Source of the DNA: Yoonia sp. SS1-5 | GTDB taxonomy: Bacteria > Pseudomonadota > Alphaproteobacteria > Rhodobacterales > Rhodobacteraceae | Reading direction: 5' to 3' | Assembly (NCBI RefSeq): GCF_038443705.2 | Contig: NZ_CP151767.2 | Span: forward strand, 1,054,001-1,118,000 | DNA: 64,000 bases | In this document: positions 51,848 to 59,848 of the stretch, one piece after another | How positions within the stretch are numbered: the stretch's first letter is position 1 | Layout: each line of letters opens with the position of its first letter | Notes under the pieces: generated by a model | What the model was told of the DNA's origin: nothing | Seen by the model: the letters and a program-made list of their open reading frames with translations, nothing else | Databases searched by the model: none | Translations under genes and position numbers: made by a program

Positions 51848-54800
51848 TTAGGCGAAAATGAAATCTGCCTCTGACAGGCTGTTCAGATCAACGCCGTAAA
51901 GCAGCACGCTGGTGCCCTCTGCCGAGAATAGCGCACCATTTGCCGTCTGCGTGACAGCGCCGCTGCTCAACACCGCACCTTCGGTCACGGTGGTGAAACC
52001 GGACAAGGCGATGACATCCTCGCCCGCCACAAAATCAGCGCCGGTCGGCGTGACATCAAAGCCGGTCGCGGCGTCAAAATTGACCAATGCCAGCTCAAAC
52101 GCGGCGATGACATCATCACCGCGATTGACCCCAAAGCGGAAGATATCAGCCCCCCCGCCCCCTTGCAGCATATCGTCGCCCGCGCCACCAATCAGCGTGT
52201 CATCACCGCTAAAGATCGCGCCGGCAATATCACCAACAATCACGTCATTGCCCGACCCGCCAACCAGCACGTCGCCCCGGATACCGCCAACCAAAAGGTC
52301 GTGACCCGCACCGCCGTCAATCTCATTCTCGCCCGACAGCGCGATGAAAAGGTCCGTGCCTGCGCTACCGGTTGTCTGTCCGCCCTCATTGCCCAGCGCG
52401 CCGGCCTGGAACATATCGTCAATCGGATCAGTGTCGGGCGCGTCCGGTTCAACCGGCGGCGGCGTTGTGTCCACCGGATCAGCAGGTTCGCCAGACGGGC
52501 GCACATCGCGATCCGCGCCGGTCAGCCCGGCGATTTCCCCAAATGTGAGCGCCCGGTCATAGACCTGAAAATCGTCGATTGTGCCGTCAAACACGCTGTT
52601 GACGTGGTCAGGGTTGGACGGGCTGCGATATCCGTTGCTGCCGCCCACAACGATATCATTGCCGTTGTTAAGCCAGGACACCGTGATGTCCTTGTTGCTT
52701 TCGACCTGTTCGCCATCAATGAAGGCGGCAAGCCCGTCTTCGCCGAAAGTCAGGGCGATGTCATAATCCACACCGGCCTGCAGCACGCCTTCATCCGCGA
52801 TGCGCACATAGTGGTTCTTGTCCGTTGTCTGCATCCGCACATAAAGCGCGCCTTCGTAGAAATACATCGACGTATGGCCACCTTCGCCAAAGTCGCGCGC
52901 ATCCTTGGCAAACAAGGTTGCGGATCCTTCGATTGGGATCCGGTTGGCATTGAACGAGAACGCAACTGTCGCCGCCCGCAACGCCTGTTCCTTGTCATGC
53001 CGGATATTGATGTACCCGGTGTCGCCATTCGCCGTGACTGGGCCATCGGCGGCCACAACAATGTCAGCGGCAAAATCAGCAGGCTCGCGATAGGCATGCG
53101 CGTCCGAATAAAGCGCACCCTCGTCAAGCTCGGCCTCGAGTATCCGGTTCATCCACTCGGCAATATTGTCGAGCGATTCATTCCAGCGACCATCCCGGTC
53201 ACGGATCGCATCATTATAGATGACCCCATAGCCGATATTGTAGATCGCGTCGGCAACCGTGTTCACGCCGTTTTCGCCAAAGAGCGGGCTTGTCGATTGC
53301 CAAATCTCGGCCAATTCAAAGCCGGTGCGCGTTGTCTTGGTCTCAATCCCGTTCAGCGCGTCCATCTCTGCGGCACGGTTTTCAGCGATCCACGCATCCA
53401 GTGTCTTGATGTCATGGCGGTCCAGCATGCCGTCATTGGCGATACCGGTGGCCTGGATCCCCTCTAACAAGATCTTGTTCATGCCGTCCGCCGATGCCGC
53501 AGCAGTCGAAATATCGGTGGCCGTTGATCGCGACAGCAGCCCTTCATCCGTCGCCACCATTTCCACAATCGCGTCCAGCCCTGTGCCGGTTGTGCCTTTG
53601 TCGAACAGATCAGAGTTAGGGTTGTAGAAACGCCCGGCCGCAAGATCATCGCGCAGCAATTCGTCCAGCCAGAATGCGACATCCGACAGCGAGGCATTGC
53701 CATTTCCGTCTTCGTTGATCAACCGGCCATTCTTGTGCCCAAAGCCCAGGTGATACAGCCCGTCTGCAATCGTGTTGACAGCATCCTCGCCATAAAGTTG
53801 GGTTTGACCGCCGTCGCCCTGCACCAGGTGAAACCCGGTCTCGACATTGTCTTCGTCATCCCCATGCGCGCGAATCCAGACAGGCGCATGATTGGCCTTG
53901 ATGAAATCGGCCAATGTGGCCACGTCGCTTGCCGTGATCCGGCCGTCATTTCCGATACCGGTCGCCTTGATCGACTGCACAATGATCTTGTTCATCACAT
54001 CGGCCGCTTCGGCGCCTTCATTGATCTCGCCCAGCGAGATGCGGTTGTTCAGCCCGGGATCCGTGCCAATCAGATCAACCAGATCGTCAAGACCCGTGCC
54101 CGTGGTTCCGGCAACAATCGGGTTCACATCAGGATTTGCCAGATCGGCCATATCCGCCGCCAGAAGCTGGTTCAGCCAATGGGCTACAGATTCGGTGGAC
54201 GCATTGCTGTCACCGTCTTCGTTGATCAGCCGCCCATGGCCGTTATAGCCAAAGCCTAGATGATAGAGCCCATCGGCGATGGTATTGACCGCGTTATTGC
54301 CAAAGAGCTGGGTGATCGCCCCGTCATTCTGCACCAGATGGAAACCGGTTTCGGTATTCTTCTCATCATCCCCGTGCGCGGTCAGCCACGCCTGATAATG
54401 ATTGGCCCGAATATCATCGGCCATCGCCATCACATCCGCAGCCGTGAAGGCCCCGTCATTGGCGAGCCCCAGCTTTTTGATGGTCTCGATGATGATTACA
54501 TTCATCGCATCGGCCGCCGCTGCCCCGTCCTGCTGTTCGCTATCGGGAATGCGGCGCCCAAGCTCCGGATCGGTTTGAATGATGTCGACCAGTGCATCCA
54601 GCCCAGTGCCGGTGCTGCCGACAACCGGTGCAACTGCGTCGGGGTTTTTCAGATCATCGCCTACTAGATCATTCGCAAGCAGATCGTTCAGCCAGTAGGC
54701 CACGGATTCAACACGCTCGTTTCGGTTGCCGTCTTCGTTGATCAGACGATCACCGTCATAGCCGAAACCAAGGTGGTAGATCGCGTCAGCCACCGTGTTG

Positions 54801-57800
54801 ATGCCGTTGCGCCCGTATGCGTCGCGCACAGCGCCGTCATTTTGCACCAGATGGAAGGCCGTCTCGACCCCGTCTTCATCATCGCCATGATGCCGCAACC
54901 ATTCCGCACGGCGGTTATCCTCAATCCAGGTGGCAAGGCTATAGACATCGCCTGCATCAATCACACCGTCATTTGCGGCACCCGTGGCCTTGATCCCCTC
55001 AAGGATAATGGCATTCATCGCGGCGGCAGCGGCACTGCCGGCCGTGATCTCATCGGCATCAATCCGGTTGCGCAGACCGGTATCCGTCTCAATCCAGTCC
55101 AGGATCGTATCCAGACCTGTCCCACTGCGGGTCGCCGCCGTGATGGGATCGGCTGTTTCTGCCAGGGGTCCGGCCACATCATCCCCGCGCGGCCCATCCG
55201 GCACGGCGGTAGGCGCCAACCCGGCAGGTTCATCGCGCGCAAATCCCTCATCAATCGACAGTGGCGTGACAGCCTCGGCCAGATCGGCCACATTTTCAAC
55301 GATGCCATAAAACACCGTCATTGAGGGGATCTGGGTGATATCACTCTGTTCGACCCGGTCGCCATAGACGGTGATCGTCCCCACCCGGTCTTGATCATGC
55401 GCACCGCCATTTCCCTGAGACGATTTGTAGGAAATGATGCTTTCATCCGTCCCGTCGCCGTCAATATCGCGATATTCGATCCCATCAAATGTCAGGGTGT
55501 GGCCTGCAACCTCGATCCGGTCGCCTTCGGCCTTGCTGTAATCGGTGATGACGTCATCGCCGATCGTATCAACCCAATGATCATGCAGCAGATTGTTTTC
55601 GCCCGCCACGCCGCGCCAATTGATCGACCCGTCATCCCGCACATGTTTGAGGATGATGTTTTCCTTGGCGTTGATCACCCACTGGAACCGGAACGTGTCC
55701 GCCCCCGCCCCGCCGGTCAACACATCATTGGCCGCAATCGGCTGATCGGGATAGATCGTCAGCGTCACCGGATCAACCGATCCGTCATCGTCGCGGACCC
55801 GCCCGTTAGACCCATAGATCAACTGGCCGATGACCGGTTCGCGCCCGTCTGCCGTGCTCAGCAGAATATCGTCGCCATGCCCGCCAAACAGATTGTCCTG
55901 GCCATGACCGCCATCAATGATGTCGTCGCCGTCACCGCCATCCACGTGATCGGATCCATAGCCGCCTGCAACCACGTCGTTGCCAGCACCGGCCAACATG
56001 ACATCCCGGCCAAGGCCACCATACATGGCGTCATGGCCATCCGTACCGGCCATATCGTTATTTGCTGCAGTCCCATTGGTGCTGCTGCCACCGGAAAGCC
56101 CCGCAACCTGGCCCTGTTCAAGCACGCGGTCATAGACGGTGAACCCGGTGATATCGCCCTGAAAATGCGCGTTGATATCAGTCTCGCCGCCGGCCTTCTG
56201 GTTGCCGTTATTCGCCCCGACAATCAGGTCAGAGGAATTGGCAGACCAGTCAAAGTCAAAATCTGTCCGATGCCCAACCCGAATACCATCCATCCACGCG
56301 GCAAATGTCCCATCGCCGAACGAGATCGCGACATCATGGGCCTGACCCGGCGCGATGTCTTCGGCCAGTTTGATATAGTGATCTTTGCCTGCGGTGGACG
56401 CCTTGAGGTAGAGATCGCCGTCATGCAGATAGACCCGCAGATCGCCGTCATTTGACCCTGCCCCGTCCTTGGAGAACAAGACCTGATGCCCGCTATCGGG
56501 CTGTTCGCTGACAAAGCTGAATGCAATTGTGCCGGTATCCAGATGCAGGGCCGGGCGATCTTCGATCACCTTGTAATTGTCGTCATCGGTCACGTTCACG
56601 GCACCCGGCTGCGCCACGATGTCACCCGCAAACATGTCCGGGTCGACCGCAACCTGATCGGCATTGGCAAAAGTGCCTGCAGCCAGATCATCCGCCAAGA
56701 GCGTATTCAGCCAGCCCGCTGCCGATTCAAGGGACCCCATCCAATTGTCGTTCTGATCCCGGATACCGCCATGCTTGTCACCAAAGCCAAGGCTGTAGAT
56801 CGCCAGCGACAGCTGATTGATTGCATTCGCCCCGCCCAATTGCACGGTACCGCCATCCCAGACCAGCCCAAGCACGCCTTCATCGGCATCACGGTCGCCG
56901 CGCAACGCGGCCCAGCTATCCAACGCGTTCTGATTGATCCAGGCCCCGATGACCGAAACATCAACAGCCGTCAGCGACCCGTCATTTGCCACACCGGTGG
57001 ATGTGATTGCATCAACCAGAATGGCGTTCATCTGGTCAACGTCTTCTGCGATCTCGGCCAGTTCTGCCGCATTGTGCCGCCCGGTCAGCCCATCATCAGA
57101 TGTCAGGGCTTGGGTGATCTGATCCAGCGCGGTGCCGGTTGTCCCCTGCGGATAAAGGTCGATTGCGGCATTGGCCAGCGTGCCGGCAGCCAGATCGTCA
57201 GCCAGAATATCCTGCAGCCAGAACGCCACCTGGGTCAGGGTCGCGTTGGCGTTCCCGTCTTCATTGGTCAGCCGACCCTTGTTGTAGCCAAAACCAAGGT
57301 GGTAAAGCCCGTCGGCCACCGTATTGATCGCGTTGTCCCCATGCGCGCGGGCTGTGGCACCATCATTCTGCACCAGATGAAAACCGGTTTCGACGCCAGC
57401 CTCATCATCCCCATGCGCGATGATCCACGCCTCCAGATGGTTGGCGGCGATCCAATCGGACAGAACCTTGATATCCGCTTCGGTGAATTTGCCGTTATTG
57501 GCGATGCCCGTCGCTTTGATCCCGTCGACGATGATCACGTTCATCTGGTCGGCGGCGGCTGCGCCATCCTTGATCTCTTTCTCGGGCAGGCGCCGGTTCA
57601 GCTCTGCCTCTTGCCCGATCAGGGTCACCAACCGGTCAAGCCCTGTGCCGGTGGTGCCGACAACAGATGCCCCATTGCCGCTGACCAGCGACCCATTGGC
57701 CAGATCGGCGGCCAGCAATTCATTCAGCCAGTAGGTGACATCTTCGACACGCTCGTTGCGGTCGCCATCCTCGTTGATCAAGCGGTCGCCGCTATAGCCA

Positions 57801-58747
57801 AATCCAAGATGATAGATCGCATCCGCAATCGTGTTCACCCCTGCCCGGCCAAATGCCCGGGTCTCACCACCGTCATTCTGAACAAGATGAAACGCGGTTT
57901 CCTCGTTATTCTCGTCATCACCATGCGCGGCCAGCCACGGGTTCAACCGGTTGGCACTGATCCAGTCGGCAAGGTCATAGATTTCCGAAGGGTCCAGTGT
58001 GCCGTCATCAGCCAGACCAAGGGCGGTGATCCCCTCGATGATGATTGCGTTCATCTGGTCCGCGCTGGCGGCACCTTCGGCAATATCCGCCGCAGGGATA
58101 CGCCGTTCCAGCCCCGGATCATCATTAATCATATCAACCAGTTGATCCAGACCGGTGCCGGTGGTTCCCGGCACCGTCGCCACAACATCCGGGTTCGCCA
58201 AACTGCCAGCGGCCAGATCGTCGGTCAGCAGGCTGTTCAGCCAGAATGCCACATCATCGACCTGGGCATTTGCGTTACCGTCTTCGTTGATCAATCGGCC
58301 ATTATTGTAACCAAAGCCGAGGTGATAAATCCCGTCTGCAACCTGATCCAGGGTCCGATCCCCGAACAGATGCAGGCTTCCGCCATCATTCTGGATCTTG
58401 TGAAAGCCGGTTTCGACATCGTCTTCGTCATCCCCGTGGGCCGTGATCCACGCCGCACGCTGATTTGCAATGATCCAATCAGCGATTGCATAAACATCAT
58501 CGGCGGTAATTGATCCGTCATTCGCGGCACCGGTCGCACGGATCGCATCCACGACAATCGCGTTCATCTGTGCCGCAGCGCGGGCGCCGTCAATAATCTC
58601 TGCTGCGTCTATTCGCTGGTTCAGCCCCGGATCAACCAGCGCAGTTTCGACAAGCAAATCCAGCCCGGTGCCGGTTTTTGGGATATCTGCAGTGACGGTA
58701 TCAAGGCGCAGCGCACCGATGGCGGGATCAAAAAAAGGCTTGTTCAC
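51848..58747 (-). CDS. Giant RTX protein with duplicated [4 modules + LamG + RTX] architecture
   Basis: 2299 residues, no N-terminal signal peptide, very acidic. Layout: modules M1-M4 (25-195, 196-365, 366-536, 537-~706), LamG-like domain (~700-888), calcium-binding RTX repeats (~893-1015, GGxGxD), a linker, then M5-M8 (1208-1378, 1379-1548, 1549-1719, 1720-~1890), a second LamG-like domain (~1888-2074) and a second RTX array (~2120-2205), ending SLSEADFIFA. RTX arrays plus this C-terminus fit type I secretion; no exporter genes lie in the window. Translation starts at GTG with a weak ribosome site. I cannot name the module family. A surface adhesin or matrix protein is a guess. Confidence 0.9.
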   Translation of the reverse strand: MNKPFFDPAIGALRLDTVTADIPKTGTGLDLLVETALVDPGLNQRIDAAEIIDGARAAAQMNAIVVDAIRATGAANDGSITADDVYAIADWIIANQRAAWITAHGDDEDDVETGFHKIQNDGGSLHLFGDRTLDQVADGIYHLGFGYNNGRLINEDGNANAQVDDVAFWLNSLLTDDLAAGSLANPDVVATVPGTTGTGLDQLVDMINDDPGLERRIPAADIAEGAASADQMNAIIIEGITALGLADDGTLDPSEIYDLADWISANRLNPWLAAHGDDENNEETAFHLVQNDGGETRAFGRAGVNTIADAIYHLGFGYSGDRLINEDGDRNERVEDVTYWLNELLAADLANGSLVSGNGASVVGTTGTGLDRLVTLIGQEAELNRRLPEKEIKDGAAAADQMNVIIVDGIKATGIANNGKFTEADIKVLSDWIAANHLEAWIIAHGDDEAGVETGFHLVQNDGATARAHGDNAINTVADGLYHLGFGYNKGRLTNEDGNANATLTQVAFWLQDILADDLAAGTLANAAIDLYPQGTTGTALDQITQALTSDDGLTGRHNAAELAEIAEDVDQMNAILVDAITSTGVANDGSLTAVDVSVIGAWINQNALDSWAALRGDRDADEGVLGLVWDGGTVQLGGANAINQLSLAIYSLGFGDKHGGIRDQNDNWMGSLESAAGWLNTLLADDLAAGTFANADQVAVDPDMFAGDIVAQPGAVNVTDDDNYKVIEDRPALHLDTGTIAFSFVSEQPDSGHQVLFSKDGAGSNDGDLRVYLHDGDLYLKASTAGKDHYIKLAEDIAPGQAHDVAISFGDGTFAAWMDGIRVGHRTDFDFDWSANSSDLIVGANNGNQKAGGETDINAHFQGDITGFTVYDRVLEQGQVAGLSGGSSTNGTAANNDMAGTDGHDAMYGGLGRDVMLAGAGNDVVAGGYGSDHVDGGDGDDIIDGGHGQDNLFGGHGDDILLSTADGREPVIGQLIYGSNGRVRDDDGSVDPVTLTIYPDQPIAANDVLTGGAGADTFRFQWVINAKENIILKHVRDDGSINWRGVAGENNLLHDHWVDTIGDDVITDYSKAEGDRIEVAGHTLTFDGIEYRDIDGDGTDESIISYKSSQGNGGAHDQDRVGTITVYGDRVEQSDITQIPSMTVFYGIVENVADLAEAVTPLSIDEGFARDEPAGLAPTAVPDGPRGDDVAGPLAETADPITAATRSGTGLDTILDWIETDTGLRNRIDADEITAGSAAAAAMNAIILEGIKATGAANDGVIDAGDVYSLATWIEDNRRAEWLRHHGDDEDGVETAFHLVQNDGAVRDAYGRNGINTVADAIYHLGFGYDGDRLINEDGNRNERVESVAYWLNDLLANDLVGDDLKNPDAVAPVVGSTGTGLDALVDIIQTDPELGRRIPDSEQQDGAAAADAMNVIIIETIKKLGLANDGAFTAADVMAMADDIRANHYQAWLTAHGDDEKNTETGFHLVQNDGAITQLFGNNAVNTIADGLYHLGFGYNGHGRLINEDGDSNASTESVAHWLNQLLAADMADLANPDVNPIVAGTTGTGLDDLVDLIGTDPGLNNRISLGEINEGAEAADVMNKIIVQSIKATGIGNDGRITASDVATLADFIKANHAPVWIRAHGDDEDNVETGFHLVQGDGGQTQLYGEDAVNTIADGLYHLGFGHKNGRLINEDGNGNASLSDVAFWLDELLRDDLAAGRFYNPNSDLFDKGTTGTGLDAIVEMVATDEGLLSRSTATDISTAAASADGMNKILLEGIQATGIANDGMLDRHDIKTLDAWIAENRAAEMDALNGIETKTTRTGFELAEIWQSTSPLFGENGVNTVADAIYNIGYGVIYNDAIRDRDGRWNESLDNIAEWMNRILEAELDEGALYSDAHAYREPADFAADIVVAADGPVTANGDTGYINIRHDKEQALRAATVAFSFNANRIPIEGSATLFAKDARDFGEGGHTSMYFYEGALYVRMQTTDKNHYVRIADEGVLQAGVDYDIALTFGEDGLAAFIDGEQVESNKDITVSWLNNGNDIVVGGSNGYRSPSNPDHVNSVFDGTIDDFQVYDRALTFGEIAGLTGADRDVRPSGEPADPVDTTPPPVEPDAPDTDPIDDMFQAGALGNEGGQTTGSAGTDLFIALSGENEIDGGAGHDLLVGGIRGDVLVGGSGNDVIVGDIAGAIFSGDDTLIGGAGDDMLQGGGGADIFRFGVNRGDDVIAAFELALVNFDAATGFDVTPTGADFVAGEDVIALSGFTTVTEGAVLSSGAVTQTANGALFSAEGTSVLLYGVDLNSLSEADFIFA
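52130..52400 (-). repeat. RTX calcium-binding repeats, block 2
   Basis: Units GGAGHDLLV, GGIRGDVLV, GGSGNDVIV, GGAGDDMLQ and GGGGADIFRF, followed by the C-terminal secretion-signal-like beta segment. Confidence 0.88.
53080..55126 (-). repeat. Modules M5-M8, tandem ~171-residue repeats
   Basis: Starts at 55126, 54613, 54103 and 53590 (513, 510, 513 nt), the same spacing as M1-M4. M8, like M4, is divergent and shares with it an IRDxxxxWxxSLxxxAxWxN ending instead of INEDGNANA. This shared position-specific divergence indicates duplication of the whole block. Confidence 0.9.
55690..56065 (-). repeat. RTX calcium-binding repeats, block 1
   Basis: Nonapeptide GGxGxDxx(V/I/L) units such as YGGLGRDVM, AGAGNDVVA, GGYGSDHVD, GGDGDDIID, GGHGQDNLF and GGHGDDILL, plus a later TGGAGADTFRF. 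They fold into a calcium-bound beta-roll outside the cell. Confidence 0.9.
56630..58675 (-). repeat. Modules M1-M4, tandem ~171-residue repeats
   Basis: Module starts (TGTGLD codons) at 58675, 58162, 57652 and 57139: spacings of 513, 510 and 513 nt. Each has helix (LVxxI..DPGLxRRI), DQMNAIIVDxIKATG, an EF-like loop ANDGxITxxDVYxLADWI, a HGDDExxVETGFHLVQNDG segment, NTVADGLYHLGFGY and a second loop INEDGNANAxVxDVAFWLN. M4 is the divergent last unit. Confidence 0.9.
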
Positions 58748-58935
58748 AGCTTAGACCTATCTGCTTTTCCTGCAGCGATCCCAATGCTTAAGCCAAAGCG
58801 GCCAAACGGGGACCCCGCATCAATTTTCGTTCTCTCGCGCAGCCCCCGCAACGCATGCATAAGTTGCCGTCGGGTCGGGTCTGGCGCAATTTCTTTTTCA
58901 AATGTCGGCGAAAACACACCCATCCGAGCAGCCAT
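58744..58935 (-). CDS. Possible 63-residue leader ORF upstream of the giant RTX gene
   Basis: An ATG at 58935 preceded by GAGGG about seven bases upstream starts a 63-residue frame (MAARMGVFSPTFEKEIAPDP...) whose TGA overlaps the GTG start of the giant gene (GTGA). That geometry suits translational coupling. Against it: no recognised similarity, Arg/Pro-rich composition, and it could be chance. The rest of the 389-nt gap up to tRNA-Gly shows no other gene. Confidence 0.25.
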   Translation of the reverse strand: MAARMGVFSPTFEKEIAPDPTRRQLMHALRGLRERTKIDAGSPFGRFGLSIGIAAGKADRSKL

Positions 58936-59136
58936 CCGCCGACCCTCTACCTAGACGCGAAACAATGCACACTTATGCGCCCTTAGTTTTGGTTATCCAG
59001 AAACAGTTTCGGAGTTATTGATCCAACCATGCCTGTTTTTTGTTCAACGCAAGGTGGCGCGAAAAAAGAAACAACAGGTCGATTTTGGTCTTGAAGTGCG
59101 CGCAGAACCTTTATAGATGACGCGACACTAACGGAT
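58936..59136. other. Intergenic region upstream of tRNA-Gly
   Basis: 201 nt with A-rich tracts (GAAAAAAGAAACAAC at about 59060). TTGAAG at 59091-59096 and TATAGA at 59112-59117 lie 15 bases apart and 20 nt before the tRNA, a weak promoter candidate. The promoter of the giant gene should also be here, reading left. No gene seen. Confidence 0.4.
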
Positions 59137-59211
59137 GCGGGCGTAGCTCAGGGGTAGAGCATAACCTTGCCAAGGTTAGGGTCGTGAGTTCGAATCTCAT
59201 CGCCCGCTCCA
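59137..59211 (+). tRNA. tRNA-Gly (anticodon GCC)
   Basis: GCGGGCG acceptor strand, D-arm AGCTCAGGGGTAGAGC, anticodon arm with CCTTGCCAAGG (anticodon GCC), T-arm with GTTCGAATC, CGCCCGC and encoded CCA. 75 nt. Confidence 0.98.
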
Positions 59212-59240
59212 GATAGCCAACTTACCCGGTTGGTCGCGGT

Positions 59241-59272
59241 AAGGGTCTCCTTCGGGGGCCCTTCGTCGTTTT
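59241..59272 (+). terminator. Terminator after tRNA-Gly
   Basis: AAGGGTCTCC-TTC-GGGGGCCCTT: a 10-bp stem including two G-T pairs, followed by CGTCGTTTT. It starts 30 nt after the tRNA. Confidence 0.65.
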
Positions 59273-59362
59273 GGGTCCATCCATCGCCACACATGCATTT
59301 GAAAACCTGCAACATTGTTTTGCTCTATGGATATCGCGGATGCTGCGAGATGGAATTGGTAT

Positions 59363-59830
59363 ATGCGGTTTTTGTTTTTGACGATCCTGCTCGCCTTTGG
59401 CGTGGCGGTTGCGGCGCAATCGGTTGCGCCACGTGATGGCTGGGTTGTGACCCCAACCGCGAAACCGTTTGATGTTTTACTGGATGACCTGAAATCAGCC
59501 GTTCGCGCCGATGGCTTCGCCGTAGTCACCCAGGCTGGCCCAACAGGTGCTGCCCGGAACCGCGGTATTGAAATTCCTGAAAACAGGGTGGTGGGCGTGT
59601 TCAATAATATCTATGCCGTCCGTATTCTGGAGGCATCAGTGCCGGCCATGATCGAAGCCCCGATCCGGTTTTATCTGACCGAAGAAGCCGACGGCACCGC
59701 GACACTATCTTACAAGCGCCCAAGCTTTGTCTTTGCCCCCTACACACTGGACGCGACGCCCGACCTGATGATAGCAGCCGCAGAACTCGACACGGCCTTT
59801 GCGGCCATTGCCGATGCGGCGACAAACTGA
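59363..59830 (+). CDS. DUF302 domain-containing exported protein
   Basis: 155 residues with a signal peptide (MRFLFLTILLAFGVAVAAQS) and one DUF302 domain (VLLDDLKSAVRADGFAVVTQAG...NRVVGVFNNIYAVRILEASVPAMIEAPIRFYLTEEADGTATLSYKRPSFVFAPY). DUF302 proteins bind small ligands or heme-like groups in some studies; function is not fixed. ATG 59363 is preferred since it begins the signal peptide. The TPP-enzyme gene begins 18 nt later. Confidence 0.85.
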   Translation: MRFLFLTILLAFGVAVAAQSVAPRDGWVVTPTAKPFDVLLDDLKSAVRADGFAVVTQAGPTGAARNRGIEIPENRVVGVFNNIYAVRILEASVPAMIEAPIRFYLTEEADGTATLSYKRPSFVFAPYTLDATPDLMIAAAELDTAFAAIADAATN

Positions 59831-59848
59831 TCCGATCCATAAGGAACC

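Noticed and set aside
56486..58513. 675-codon open frame on the plus strand opposite the giant RTX gene (with others at 52163-53467 and 53735-54259)
   Set aside because: They mirror the periodic codon pattern of the repeated modules on the minus strand, have no recognisable domains, and an uninterrupted antisense frame is expected in GC-rich repeats.
51848..58747. Regular repeats considered as a CRISPR array or satellite
   Set aside because: The period is 510-513 nt, always a multiple of three, and the repeats encode a continuous protein; no short repeat-spacer pattern is present.
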